From NCBI GenBank assembly GCA_020796225.1, contig CM036767.1, positions 24,992,100 to 25,056,099 of the forward strand: 64,000 nucleotides of DNA, written 5' to 3'. A program made the translations under genes and the position numbers. The notes under the pieces are model-generated. The model worked only from the letters and a program-made list of their open reading frames with translations, searched no databases and had not been told where the DNA came from. Positions 11,567-22,943 of the stretch are shown here, piece after piece (within the stretch, counting starts at the first letter, position 1; every line of letters begins with the position of its first letter). The DNA comes from Arion vulgaris (lineage: Eukaryota > Mollusca > Gastropoda > Stylommatophora > Arionidae).

Positions 11567-11934
11567 TTAATACAACACAATTGGTAAGTAAACTGTTTTT
11601 TGACATTTTTTCTAGCATTAAAAATATTTCTAGCACTTTCTAGCACTTCCTAAAATCTAGCATTAAAAACCGATTTACATTTGGAAACCCCTTTGAGTCA
11701 TTTTTAAAACCCAAAAAAAAACTTCAGATGATGTGCATTCCGATTGCTCAAATGGCGCCAGAAGATGTGAGTCTGACTTTTCAAATTACAATGATATACT
11801 ATTGATCTGTAATTAATACAGCACAATTGGTACTTAAAATATTTTTTGGCACTTTTTCTAGCATTAAAAAATATTTCTAGCACTTTTTAAACAAAAATCT
11901 AGCACTAAAAGCCGATTTACATTTGGCAACATTT
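11567..11934 (+). repeat. hAT 3' terminal region with tandem duplication and TCTAGCAC repeats
   Basis: Two related blocks of about 200 bp (about 11508-11690 and 11727-11930) each run from an ACTTCAGA(A/T)GATGTG coding-like start, through AATTAATACA(A/G)CACAATTGGTA, to several TCTAGCA(C/T) motifs and end near GATTTACATTTGG. The outer edge reads TTTGGCAACATTT, the inverse of the AAGTGTTGCCAA edge of the reversed hAT copy at 29077. I read this as the 3' end of the element. The repeated CTAGCAC motifs resemble subterminal transposase-binding repeats of other hATs (inference). Confidence 0.6.
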
Positions 11935-12271
11935 AAAGAACACCCAAAACACAACAAGAATGATGGATATTACCAACTGTCCAGAAGAGACCAGACAGCT
12001 GTACTTCGCCTCCGGACGGGTCAAAACAGAATGAGACACCACCTGTACACTAAATTCAAGATAGGCACCAACGACCTGTGCCCCTGTGGCTTGGCAAGTA
12101 TGATAAAAAACATACCCTACAGAACTGCCCCCAGTATGCGAACCTGAGAAGAAAGGGGGACCCACTACACCAGCGTCCAAGACAAACTGTATGGCGTGGC
12201 TGATAATCTGAGGCAGACGGCGGCCTTTATTAGAGAGTCAGAAATTCCAATCTAGTGAGAACGCAGAAGAA
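11935..12271 (+). pseudogene. I-type LINE, C-terminal fragment with CPCG knuckle and GAA tail
   Basis: The + strand reads LSRRDQTAVLRLRTGQNRMR then CPCGLAS, the Cys-rich end typical of I/Jockey-group LINE ORF2 proteins. Frame shifts follow, then QTAAFIRESEIPI and a stop at about 12252-12257. The 3' end is GAACGCAGAAGAAG, a short GAA tail. The fragment is 5'-truncated against the hAT edge and abuts a LINE fragment in the opposite orientation (tail to tail). A second copy of this tail type lies at 54715-55000 on the - strand. Confidence 0.7.
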
Positions 12272-13047
12272 GATGCCATCTTGCCTGCAGGTGCTTGCAG
12301 CTTATTCATGTGCTGTGCTGCCATTAGAAGGGCTAAGAGTTCTGCTTTGTAGTTGGAACATATTCTTCCAGTAGGGGCTGCTAGAGACACAGTAGTAGCA
12401 TATGGGTGCCAAATGTACACTCCTGCTCCACCATTCATGGTTGCCTTCATTGCCGATCCATCTGTATAAATTCTTGTCCAGCTGTCTTCTGGAAACATGT
12501 AATGGAGATGTTCCATTATAGTTGCTTTTTTCACTAGATTAGGCTCGGCATCTTTGCTTAACAATTTAGGAATGGAGGTTGAGAAGTTTAGTGCTACTGA
12601 GTCTGGTTCCCAGTGATAAAAAGTAATTCTTCAGGTATGGAATTATGATTTAGTATTCCAAGTATGACTTGATCCATTTTTTTTGTTTTGTGGTTTAGAC
12701 TTGAGCTTTCCTCTGTTCTTTGTTCTAGAGCCATTTTTTCATGCAGTGGAGGGTGAGGCACCCTTTTTGATCCTTTCAGTCTGTAGAATCCCCTTTTTTT
12801 CCTCTTCTGTCTTCCAAGGGCTGGATGTTGGCTGCCTTTTCCATTTCTACAATTGGGGTAGATTTCATGGCTCCCAAAATAGTACGCAGACACCTGTTTT
12901 GTTTTTTCCAGTATCATTTGTTTTCCTGATATCCATGTCGATGATGATATTCCAGAGTCGGTCTAACTGCACCAGTGTCACCTGACTCAGGATTCACTAT
13001 CAGGTCCCGGTGTCCAGCCAGCTTCCGCATCACGCTTTGTTTCCCCC
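12272..13047 (-). pseudogene. I-type LINE fragment: RT thumb to RNase H (copy C)
   Basis: The - strand encodes the end of the reverse transcriptase (RPTLEY-like region near 12950, KTKQVSAYYFGSHE) and the start of RNase H. The RNase H part has IYTDGSAMKATMNGGAGVYI, with the first catalytic Asp in TDGS, and KAELLALLMAAQ, with the catalytic Glu. It is the same family as copy A (16000-16760 aligns) and is cut off inside RNase H at AAGATGG. Frames change near 12590 and 12920. This is a dead fragment, truncated at both ends. Confidence 0.8.
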
Positions 13048-13794
13048 TACCCTCCATATTAGCCTACCTTATCGTGGTTGGAGGGTTTGTGTGCCTTTAG
13101 GATCCTTCAGGCTATGTCGGCGGGAGTCTAACTCCTGGCAGGTCCAACCAAGCCGAACAGACTGAAGGTGAAAGGCCAGACCAAAGGCGGGGAGCAGGAT
13201 GGGGCCTCATAAGGTGACAGGGCAGAACCCACCGGCGAGTGGTAAATGCTCTGGCTGCAACCAACCCATCCCCAGCTATGGGACAAATAGGACTTGTCCT
13301 CTCTTTTGAGGAGGACATCCTTTTTTTTGTCTTGTCTTCTACTTTATGACACTTTCCTTAGCATAAGGGATTAAACTAAGTGTCCAGGAGCACACCCTGC
13401 ATAAAAGCCTGGGTTGGTGAGCCCGGAACAGAAGGCTGAAGTCATCTAGAGAGACGATCCAGACAAACCCGGGAAGACAGATCTCGTCAGCAAGGGACTG
13501 AAAACTGTCTAGAGAACAACCTCAAAAAAAAGATGTCCCAGAAACGGAATGTGTCAGCCATTATTGGCGGGGAGGAATCGACACATACGAACAACTCAAA
13601 TGGCCATCCGCAAATATTTATATAACTGTGGTGCCACCACCATGGGAAACAGCCAGGTGGTGGTGGGCCCGACCCCTGCTCGAAGGGGTCCACCCTTAGC
13701 TACTGGCGGCCCTGTTGATTCTTGCAAAGCCGGGGGAGGACAGGGTATTACTACTGGCAGCAAGGACAAACTTTCACCTTCACAATTATGCAAT

Positions 13795-14357
13795 GGAATG
13801 CAGAAGGGGTAACCAACAAAAACGAGAGCTAGAGGAACGTCTGCGAGCAGAAAAGATTGACATCTGCTGTATCCAAGAGACGCACCTTAATCCGGGAAAT
13901 AGATTCAACATTGAGGATTGAAACCTTCCGTCGGGATAGAAAAAATAGACATAAGGGGGGAGTAGTAACCCCAGTTCGTAATTCCATCCCGGGCAGTTGA
14001 ACTTCAGGTCCAATCAGATGAGCAAGAATTCTAGCTGTTCAACTCCTTATCAACAAAACTAAGATGACACTATACAATATATACTCACCACCCTCCATTC
14101 AAACTGAGCTGGAAGCTATCAAAGTTCAAGATGACAACTTGCTTATAGTAGGAGACTTCAACAGCCACTCACCAAGCTGGGGCTATGCCACGCTAGATCC
14201 TCGAGGTGAAAGCCTTGAAGAATGGCTGATCCCCAACAGTCTCACCATTCTCAACCACCCAGATGATCCTCACATGTTATTCACGACGGTGGGTACAACA
14301 AGCACCCCAGATCTGGTTTTTACAGACGACATTCACAGGATAACCGGGCAAGTCTAG
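13795..14357 (+). pseudogene. LINE copy A: AP endonuclease domain
   Basis: The endonuclease nicks target DNA to prime reverse transcription. Visible motifs: MQWNAEGVTNK at the start (about 13791, the usual QWN opening), ICCIQETHL with the catalytic Glu (about 13860), LLIVGDFNSHSPSWGY (about 14145) and STPDLVFTDDI (about 14310). The domain is frameshifted near 13800-13920 and again near 14000. The terminal SDH motif was not found in frame. Confidence 0.75.
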
Positions 14358-15049
14358 GACCAGATTGGGGGTAGGCTATAGACCAGTGAAACTCCTCATA
14401 AATAACATTAACAAGGAGGAACTTACAAACTCTGCCTCTAGTTGGAATTACAAAAGGCAGACGGGAAGTTATTAAAAGAACTAGCAGACAAGTTCTGTAA
14501 AGAAATTAATCAATCGGGAAAAGGAACGGGAGATGCACGTCTATTAAATAAAGCCATTTTAGATGCTGAAAAAAGGCTATACCCAGAGGGAGGAAAAAAA
14601 CTAAGCCATAGGGACCCCAGAGATGGAAGTTCTCCATAGCCGTTTTGCAGTGCCAGAAATACAAGGGAACTCGCACCAAGGCCCAAAAATGTAATGCAAC
14701 ACAATAAAGCAAGGGCCCTTTTATGTTAGAAAAGAAACCAGCAGTGTAGAAAATCCTGGAAAGAAAAGACAGCCTCTTTGAACATGGAAAAAGATACTCA
14801 AAGTTGTGGAGACTAAAAAAGCCCTGAACGATGACAGCCCATCTAGAGGGAAAACAGTTCTCTAGCAAGGAGAACAACTTCTCACAGGAAAGCGAGCAGC
14901 CACCCTGATGGCCCAGTGTTAACAAGAAAGCTCATGCTCTGTCAGGAGCAAGGGAAAGAGCAAGTGAGATAAATGCTACATTCAAAAGCAACAAGTAAAC
15001 CCCTGTATGAGGTAGACATCACACTGACTGAGCTGCAGAGAGTACTGAA

Positions 15050-16000
15050 AAAGCTTAATCGTAAAAAGCCCGGACCAGACGGAGATCAAACGACATGCTC
15101 AAACAAATAGGCCCAATAGCACAGAGTCTTCTACTCCAGATATTTAACAATAGTTGGAGACAGGAGAGTCCCAGACATCTGGAAAATGCCACAATCCACC
15201 AAATTTTCAAAAGTGGAAAAGACAAAAAGGATCCACAGAGCTACAGACCTATACGTCTGCTAAGTTGCACTGCAAAACTGCTGGAGAGAGTGATAACCAC
15301 TAGACTCCAGGGGTTTTTAGAATCCAACCATAAACTGGATTCAGCCCAGACAGGCTACAGGCAGCATAGAAGCACTGATGACCAAGTGGCATACCTCACA
15401 CAGGAGATAGAAAATGGCTTCCAAGAAAAGAAGGAAACCGCACAGTGTCCTTTGACATGTCCAAGGCCTTGACAAAGTCTGGAAAGATGGTTTGCTATCA
15501 AGCTCTTACGCAGTGGGAAAAGAGGTAGAATGTACTATTGGATAAAGACTTTCTACCCATAGACAAGCATCTGTAAAAATTGATGGAGTGACAGTCCCAG
15601 ATTCAAATTAAGAGCAGGAGTCCCACAGGGCAGCGTACTGTCCCCATTGCTTTTCCTGGTATATATTAATGATCTGCCACAAACTCTGCCCAGACATGTA
15701 TCACACTCTCTCCATGCTGATGATCTAGCTGTGTGGTACACCTCCGAGTTTCTGGGTCCCGCCATCTTTAAACTCCAGGCCAGCCTGAACAGCGTCATAA
15801 TGTGGGCAAGGAAATGGGGTCTAGAAATAAACCGGAGCAAAACTATAGCAACGCTTTCTCATTGTCAACAAAGGAAGAACACTTCAGACTGAAATTTAAC
15901 GATGATATCGTTCCCCGTTCCAATACTCCAACCTTTTGGGAGAAACTGACAGTCGTCTGACATGGAAACATCACATAATGGAAACAAACAGAAAGGCTAT
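15050..16000 (+). pseudogene. LINE copy A: reverse transcriptase domain
   Basis: Copies element RNA into DNA. Motifs in order: KKPGPDG (about 15065), SYRPIRLLSCTAKLLERVI (about 15240), QTGYRQHRSTDDQ (about 15350), LFLVYINDLP and the catalytic box HADDLAVW (about 15715-15735), where the usual first residue F/Y is His, then RKWGLEINRSKT. The frame is broken at about 15440-15480 (before the first catalytic Asp region), at 15540-15645 and at 15890. Confidence 0.8.
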
Positions 16001-16387
16001 GAGGAAACAAAGTGTGATGCGGAAGCTGGCTGGAACTCCCTGGGGAGCTGATATTCGAATCCTGAGTCAGGTGTATACTGGTGCAGTTAGACCGACCCTG
16101 GAATATGCATCATCGACATGGATATCAGCAGCCCATTCAAACAAATCGATACTGGAAAACACAAAACAGGTGTCTGCGTACTATTTTGGGAGCCATGAAA
16201 TCTACACCAATTGTAGAAATGGAAAAAGGGAGCCAACATCCAGCCCTTGGAAGACAGAAGAAGGAGAAAAGTGATTCTACAGACTGAAAGGATCAAAAGA
16301 ATGCCTCACCATCCACTGCATGAAAAATGGCGGCTAGAACAAAGAACAGACTAAACCACAAAGCAAAAGAAATAGGGAAAATCATAC

Positions 16388-17260
16388 TTGGAACTACTAA
16401 ACCCTAATTCCATACCTGAAAAATTGCTTTTTGATCACTGGGAACCAGACTCAGTAGCACTAAACTTCTCAACCTCCATCCCTAAATTATTAAGCAAAGA
16501 TGCGAGCCTCAGTGAAAAAGCAATTACAATGGAACATCTCCATTACATGTTTCCCGAAGACAGCTGGATAAGAATTTACACAGATGGATCGGCAATGAGG
16601 CAACCATGAATGGTGGAGCATGAGGTACATTAGGCACCCAGATGCTACCACTGTGTCTCTAGCGGCTCCTACTGGAAGAATATGTTCCAACCACAAAGCA
16701 GAACTCTTAGCCCTTCTGATGGCAGCACAGCACAGAATAAGCTCAAGCACCTGCAGGCAAGATGGTATTTTTTACAGACTCACTGTCAGCTATACAAGCC
16801 CTGGAGGCTAAATCCACTGACAGCACAGTACAAAAACTACAAAGAGAACTTGCTCAGCTTCAGAAAAGGCAGAAATTCACTCAGGGATTCATCTTTACTG
16901 TGGCATTGCAGGCAAATGAGAGTGCTGATGTCTTTGCTAAGGAGGGCAGCAAAGAGCAAAATTTTCCAACCCGTGTCTTTTCAAGAGGTCAAAACCCTAT
17001 ACAGAGAAAATCTGCAGTAGACTGGAAGACAAACACTGGATATGATTATGGAAAAGACTCTCAAAGACCTAAGCAGAACAGACCAGGTCATTATATTTCG
17101 ACTACGCACCGACACTGCAGACTCAACAAACACTTATACAGACTAGGAATAAGTCAAACAGCTTCTCTGCCAGTGTCAGCAGGCAGAACAGACACCAGAG
17201 CATATCCTGCAAGACTGTCCTCTTTTGTGTGAGCTGAGAAGCAACATGTGGCCACACCCA
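16388..17260 (+). pseudogene. LINE copy A: RNase H domain and C-terminus
   Basis: Removes RNA from the hybrid during retrotransposition. IRIYTDGSA (about 16570) carries the first catalytic Asp, KAELLALLMAAQ the Glu, FFTDSLSAIQALEAKS (about 16765) the second Asp, and ANESADVFAKEGS (about 16915) matches the final NE-AD motif. The C-terminus includes the Cys-rich stretch near 17165-17230. Frames change at about 16610, 16730 and 17240. Confidence 0.75.
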
Positions 17261-17376
17261 GTCGACCTGAAAAATAAGCTTTGGGGGAAACCCCGACAGA
17301 CCTGAAGCTGACTGCCCAGTTTGTGGTCCCAGTAAATTAAGCGCATGACCAGAGATCGCTGAAGAAGAAGAAGAAG

Positions 17377-20080
17377 TTTCCTAGCCTTTCTGCTTGTTTC
17401 CATGTTGTGATGTTTTCCCTGTCAGACGACTGTCGTTTTAAATCCCAAAAAGTTGGGGGTATTGGAACGGGGAACGATATCATTGTTAAATTTCAGTCTG
17501 AAGTGTTCTTCCTTTGTTGACAATGAGAAAAGCGTTGCTATAGTTTTGCTTCGGTTTATTTCTAGACCCCATTTACTTGCCCACATTATGACGCTGTTCA
17601 TGCTTTCCTGGAGTTTAAAGATGGCAGGACCCAGAAACTCGGAGGTGTACCACACAGCTAGATCATCAGCATGGAGAGTGTGATATGTCTGGGCAGAGTT
17701 TGTGGCAGATCATTAATATATACCAGGAAAGAGCAATGGGGACAAATACGCTGCCCTGTGGGGCTCCTGCTCTTAATTTGAATCTGGGACTGTGCACTCC
17801 ATCCAATTTTACAGATGCTTGTCTATGGGTAAGAAAATCTTTTATCCATAGTACATTCTACCTCGTATTCCACTGGGAAGAGCTTGAGTAGCAAACCATC
17901 TTTCCAGACTTTGTCAAAGGCCTTGGACATGTCAAAGGACACTGTGCGGGTTTCCTTCTTTTCTTGGAAACCATTTTCTATCTCCTGTGTGAGGTATGCC
18001 ACTTGGTCATCAGTGCTTCTATGCTGCCTGTAGCCTGTCTGGGCTGAATCCAGTTTATGGTTGATTCTAAAAAACCCCTGGAGTCTAGTGGTTATCACTC
18101 TCTCCAGCAGTTTTGCAGTGCAACTTAGCAGACGTATAGGTCTGTAGCTCTGTGGATCCTTTTTGTCTTTTCCACTTTTGAAAATTTGGTGGATTGTGGC
18201 ATTTTTCCAGATATCTGGGACTCTACCCCATACAGGGTTTACTTGTTGCTTTTTGAATGTAGCAATCTCACTTCTCTTTTCCCTTGCCCTGACTTATTGA
18301 GCATGAGCTTTTGCTTGTAACACTGGGCCATCAGGGTGGCTGTTCCCTTTCCTGTTAGAAGGGTTTTTCTCCCTTTCTGGAGAACTGTTTTCCTCTAGAT
18401 GGGTTGTATGTTCAGGGCTTTTTTAAGCTCCCAACTTTGGGGTATCTTTTTCCATGTTCAAAGAGGCTGTCTTTTCTTTCCAGGATTTTCTACACTGCTG
18501 GTTTCTTTCTCTAACATAAAAGGCCCTTGCTCTATTGTGCTGCATTACATTTTGGTCCGTTGGTGCGAGTTCCATTATATTTCTGGCACTGCAAAGCGAG
18601 TTATGGAGAACTTCCATCTCTGGTGTCCAATATGGCTTGTAGTTTTTCTCCTCCCTCTGGGTATAGCCTTTTTCGTAGCATCTAAAATGGCTTTATTGAA
18701 TGCACATGCATCTCTGTCCCCTTTTCCTGATTGATTAATTTCTTTACAGTACTTGTCTGCTAGTTCTTGGAATAGCTTCCAGTCTGCCTTTTGTAATTCC
18801 AACTAGGTGCAGAGTTTGTAAGTTCCTCCTTGTTAATGTTATTTGTGAGGAGTTTCACCGGTCGATGGTCACTACCTCCAATCTGGTCTCAGACTTGCCT
18901 TTCGGTTATCCTGTGAATGTCGTCTGTAACAAAAGCCAGATCTGGGGTGCTTGTGCGTCACCGTCGTGAGTAACATGTGTGAGGATCATCTGGGTGGTTG
19001 AGAATGGTGAGACTGTTGGGATCAGCCCTTCTTCAAGGCTTTCACCCCGATGTCATAGCCCCAGCTTGGTGTCTCCTACTATAAACAAGTTGTCATCTTG
19101 AACTTTGATAGCTTCCAGCTCAGTTTGAATGGGGGGGTGGAGTATATATTGAAATGTCATTTTAGTGTTGTTGATAAGGAGTTGAACAGCTATGAATTCT
19201 GTGCTCATCTAATTGGGCCTTGTAGTTCAACTGCCGGTATGGAATTGCGAATTAGTGTTACTACTCCACCATTATGTCTATTTTCTCTATCCTAACGGAA
19301 GGTTTCAAATCCTCAAATGCTGAATCTATTTCCGGATTAAGGTGCGTCTCTTGATACATTTGTCAATCACTTCTCCGCAGGCGTTCCTCTAGTTCTAGTT
19401 ATTTGTTGGTTACCCCTTCTGCATTCCATTGCATAATTGTGAGGGTGAAAGTTTGTCCTGCTTCCAGTAGTAATACCCTGTCCTCCCTGGCTTTGCAAGA
19501 ATCAACAGGGCCGCCAGTAACTAAGGGTGGACCCCTTCGAGTCAGGGGGTCCGGTCCTACCACCACCTGGCTGTTTCCCATGATGGTGGCATCACAGTTA
19601 TATAAATATTTGCGCATGGCCATTGGGGTTGTTCGTATGTGTCGATTCCTCCCCGCCAATAATGGCTGACACATCCGTTTCTGAGGACATCTTTTTGAGG
19701 TTGTTCTCTAGACAGTTGCAGTCCCCTGCTGACGAGATCTGTCTTCCCGGGTTTTTCTGGAGTCGTCCTACTCTAGATGACTTCAGCTTCTGTTGCCGGG
19801 CTCCCCCAACCCAGGCTTTTATTTCAGGGTGTGCTCCTGGGCACTGTAGTTTAATTCCCCATATTTAAGGGAAAGTGTCATAGAAGTAGAAGACAAGACA
19901 AGAAAAAGGATGTCCTCCCCAAGAGAGAGAGAGAACAAGTGTTATTTGTCCCATAGCTGGGGATGGGGTTGCAGCCAGACATTTGCCACTCGCCGGTGGG
20001 GTTTTGCGCTGTCACCTTATGAGGCCCCATACTGCTCCCCGCCTTTTTGGGCTGGCCTTTCACCTTCAGTCCAAGCATGC
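17377..20080 (-). mobile_element. I-type LINE copy B, 3'-truncated (main part)
   Basis: Same family as copy A, in the opposite orientation. Reading leftward: 5' UTR pieces (20080-19440), endonuclease (about 19440-18890, with QWNAEGVTNK at about 19400), linker (18802-18423), and reverse transcriptase with LDSAQTGYRQHRSTDDQ then TVSFDMSKAFDKVWKDGLL (18098-17870), which is intact here where copy A is broken. YTSEFLGPAIFKL and KWGLEINRSKT follow (17655-17560). The copy stops in the RT thumb at about 17377, so RNase H is absent. The most upstream 5' UTR piece is displaced to 20949-21050 by repeat X. Confidence 0.8.
17823..18098 (-). pseudogene. LINE copy B: reverse transcriptase palm fragment
   Basis: Open for 91 codons. 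TRLQGFFRINHKLDSAQTGY leads into the fingers/palm, and TVSFDMSKAFDKVWKDGL carries the first catalytic Asp (FDMSKAFD box). Copy A has lost this segment to a frameshift. The frame breaks again near 17830, before the second catalytic box. Confidence 0.75.
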
Positions 20081-20948
20081 TCACTTTTCGAACTCTCTTG
20101 AGCCGATGCGTGTGCTGGGTGATGAGCTGAGTTGCACGTGGGCAACATGGGGCAAACTCGGATTTCGGACAGCCCAGTAGGAATTGACGGAAACGGTGAG
20201 GTAGGCACCAGGGCAAAGCGAGCACGCACACGGACGTGCAAGGGCGGCGCCACATGTGGCGAAAAATGAGCACGAAAAATATGATGGTGACAGGGCATCT
20301 GAGCAGGGCTAGCACGCACGCTGGCAAAAGTCATAGTGGGCCTCATCGAGGGCAGGCACGGCAAGAGGGTGCGCGTCCCACCCAGTAAAACAACTGGTAA
20401 GCCCAGCAGAGGCAAAACCAGTGCAAGCGTGGCAGCAGCAGCATCGCAGCAGCGGTAGGCAGGGTGTGCGTCCCACCCAAATGTACAGAGCAACGGGAAA
20501 GCCCAACAGAGACATAACCAGTGCGCGTTTCCGATCGCAGGGAACTACTGCTGCCTTGTAGATTGATTGGGGACAATCAAAGGCTAGCGGAGTAAACCGT
20601 AAACAAACCTGAACGGGCGACAAACCAAGGTGTTCACTAAAACGACCGGTTTTGTTGGGTAGATGGTGCTCATAAGCCCGAGAGGGCAAGCCGTCTAAGG
20701 GTCGCTACCCTGAAAGAAAATGGCAACCCACTGTCTTGTGGGTTTGACTGGGGACAGTCTAAAGCTAGCGGAAGAAGCGAATCCGCACAAAATAGCTGGC
20801 TGAAATCGAACACCCCACCGAAGGATAAGCAACTGAACTCAAATAGGTGCTGAAGGTGGTGCACATACATTACGTTCTGATGTTTGGTTGTTTATATATT
20901 ACAAAGAGAATGATAAAAACAAGCCTAGAAAGATCGAAGAAGAAGAAG
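20081..20948 (+). repeat. Repeat X, full copy nested in LINE B 5' UTR
   Basis: An ~870-bp GC-rich repeat with a (GAA)4 tail at 20936-20948. It splits the 5' UTR of LINE copy B: the UTR sequence resumes at ACCTGCCAGGAGTTAGACTC. Two internal blocks resemble each other (TGCCTTGTAGATTGATTGGG near 20555 and TGTCTTGTGGGTTTGACTGG near 20732, each followed by GACA-CTAGCGGA). Near the end it has GGCTGAAATCGAACAC and TATATATTACAAAGAGAATG. Other copies: 31700, 57470 and 21835 (partial). No credible protein was found. The GAA tail and nested position indicate a retroposed element; its class is unknown. Confidence 0.65.
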
Positions 20949-21050
20949 ACCTGCCAGGAGTTAGACTCCCGCCGAAATAGCCTGAAGGATTCTAAAGGCA
21001 CACAAGCCCTCCAACCATGAAAAGTTAGGCTAATATGGAGGGACAGTCGA
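20949..21050 (-). repeat. LINE copy B, extreme 5' UTR
   Basis: The - strand matches the start of LINE copy A (13050-13145): CCTCCATATTAGCCTA, GGTTGGAGGGCTTGTGTGCC, CGGCGGGAGTCTAACTCCTG. It is separated from the rest of copy B by repeat X. Confidence 0.7.
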
Positions 21051-21059
21051 ATCCAAAAT

Positions 21060-21830
21060 TGTTGACATACGGGAAATGTTTGAGTCTGTCTCGCTGAGTC
21101 AGTTCCTCACACTTCCCATTCCTACGTGTGTTCATTGCTCCTTAATGATCTTTTTTTCGTTGTATATTTGGGCTTTATGATCTACGCCAAAGAGTATGTT
21201 TACACTTTGTGTCTTTTCTGACTGTGTCGGTCGTTATGCATGCTGAACATTCTCCGCCATTTGTTTTGGGACACGTTGGCTTGTCACTCGAACGATCAAC
21301 TTTCGGCTTGGCTTTTATTTGATCTGAACCTGGGGGTGCGTGCTGTGGACGACATCCTACGTGTAGGACAATCACGTCTGAAAGTGTCGGCATTTGCCAA
21401 TGTTTGAGCTTATACGATAAATCAAACCTTTCCATTTTCAGCCTTTCTTTTCTAGCCACGATGATGCTGTTCCGAATTAGGAGCATTCTCAGCCGTTTTG
21501 AAACGCGTGTCAACAGTTGTCAATTCGCAGATTTACGCTGTATTGTCTTTTACGACGGGAAACAACGAGATGAAACTAATCACATTAAATCAAAACGGGT
21601 CATGTCATTAGGCGCTAGAAACGCAACTTTAGGTTTTGTGCTCGCCAACAACACCCATCCCAGTTCTTCCAGGGAGGGTCGTTTTGTTCAGGTACTAGAA
21701 CGCAACTTTATATCGTGCGTACGGTCAACATTACCGAACCAAGTTGTTCCAGAGAGGATAGTTACGTTAAGCACAAGAAAGCAACTTTAGGTTTTGCTCT
21801 AGACGTGAGTTACGCTAACAGACTTATACC
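21060..21830 (-). repeat. Repeat Y (reverse copy)
   Basis: Aligns in reverse to 32580-33520. Shared landmarks are CTTTGGCGTAGATCATAAAG followed by CCCAAATATA (near 21160-21195), AAAACGGCTGAGAATG.. (near 21490) and two or three AAAGTTGCGTT..TAGCGCC blocks (21605-21790). It holds several ORF-like stretches but none with recognisable protein features. Unclassified. Confidence 0.55.
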
Positions 21831-21834
21831 TTGT

Positions 21835-22076
21835 AACTTCTTTCAATTGCTTTACAACCTGCTGCTTTGCAGGTCGGCTGGGGACATCCAACGGCTGACG
21901 GAGAGCGATCCCAGTAAAAGCTGGCTGAAATCGGACACATCGCCGAAAGACAAGCACCAGAGCTCCAAATGGTGCTGAAGATGTAACGAATCACACCCGT
22001 TCTTGGTGTAGGCTGTTTATATATCACAATAAGAATGCCAAAATGGCCAAAGAGAACGACCAAGAAGAAGAAGAAA
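21835..22076 (+). repeat. Repeat X, 3' part, with GAA tail
   Basis: Carries the X landmarks GACTTATACCTTGTAAC, GGCTGGGGACATCCAACGGC, AAAAGCTGGCTGAAATCGGA and TTATATATCACAATAAGAATG, then a GAA tail at 22063-22076. Only the last ~240 bp of X are present, as expected for a 5'-truncated retrocopy. Confidence 0.65.
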
Positions 22077-22209
22077 GAATTGCTTTGCATTTATGCAACT
22101 TTTCTCTTCACTAGACATCAACCAGGAGAGGCGTACAGATGCATTCACTCTGGGATTCTGCTAATCTACGTTGCGAGTATATCAGATTTAAAACGTAACT
22201 GCGCTTGCA

Positions 22210-22350
22210 CCACTACTTATACCAGAATAGCTCTCCCTAGATCTCCACCCACTAAGCTAGACAAGAGTCTTGTCTGTTTCCAGTGCCACCACGAGGAGGT
22301 GGGTAGGGTCTTGGTCAGTGCCAGCTCCCGAACCCTGGCACGACGTTGTC
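22210..22350 (-). repeat. Repeat R (reverse copy)
   Basis: The - strand reads CCAGGGTTCGGGAGCTGGCA, ACCCACCTCCTCGTGGTGGC, then GGGAGAGCTATTCTGG. Related + strand copies are at 29675-29830 and at 30085-30144/31441-31545, the latter split by a hAT. The GGTTCG stretch could be a degenerate B box, so a SINE origin is possible but unproven. Confidence 0.5.
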
Positions 22351-22677
22351 CGTATTGTTTCTCCTGTGACCCTGCCTTATTAAGTAAAAGCAACAGTGTC
22401 TCTGAAATGCTTCGATATAGACAATACATGCTGGGAATCCCTTGCGCAAGATCGCCAAATGTGGCGCTGTAACAACAAAAGAGGAACCCGAATAGCTGAG
22501 AATCATCGTATTGTTGAGTCACAGAGAAAACGAGCAGCGCGAAAAGACAGAGCACACAACACGCACATGTCTAACCTTGATCATGTATGCCCCACCTGTG
22601 GTCGGGGATTCTGTTCTAGGATTGGACTCTACAGTCACCTCCGCACACACCAGAGAGGTGCAACAGTACACGTCTGA
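22350..22677 (+). pseudogene. LINE C-terminal fragment with C2H2 zinc finger
   Basis: The + frame reads CWESLAQDRQMWR, a basic linker, then CPTCGRGFCSRIGLYSHLRT and H. This is a C-x2-C / H-x3-H finger of the kind found at the extreme C-terminus of some invertebrate LINE ORF2 proteins. It ends at TGA (22675-22677). The upstream part is replaced by repeat R. A similar tail is at 55640-55927. Confidence 0.65.
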
Positions 22678-22901
22678 GATTGTTGTCATCATCGCTTGCG
22701 ATGGACGGCTATTATTATAAGTAAAAGCAACCAAGATATGCAAAGAAAAACAGATAATTTTTCATCTATAGCATCAAAAGTTGGCCTGCAGATAAGATAT
22801 GGAAAAAATATAATGAAGAAACATATGGCAAGTAATGCAGATATCCCCCTGGAATCTAAAATGATAAAAATTACAGATGTTCAAATGTTTACAATTTTGA
22901 T

Positions 22902-22902
<1 letters not shown>

Positions 22903-22941
<39 letters not shown>
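22903..22941. repeat. (TA)n microsatellite, 3' tail of RTE-like LINE
   Basis: About 38 bp of alternating TA immediately downstream (in element orientation) of the last codons of the RTE-like LINE. Short tandem repeats at the 3' end are typical of RTE-clade elements. The apparent YIYIYI proteins across it are artefacts. Confidence 0.8.

Positions 22942-22943
<2 letters not shown>

Larger units (their letters stand above)
13048..17376 (+). mobile_element. Nearly full-length I-type LINE, copy A
   Basis: A 4.3-kb non-LTR retrotransposon. The 5' UTR (from about 13048, with CTTATCGTGGTTGGAGGGTT) is shared with copy B. AP endonuclease, reverse transcriptase and RNase H domains follow in the usual order of I-group LINEs, and a (GAA)5 tail lies at 17361-17376. 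The reading frame is broken many times, so the copy is inactive. It is tail to tail with copy B, which starts at 17377 on the - strand. Confidence 0.8.

Noticed and set aside
20017..20576. Cys/Ala-rich ORFs of 77-158 aa on the - strand in repeat X
   Set aside because: They overlap one another in different frames and are not conserved in frame between X copies; they reflect GC-rich repeat sequence.
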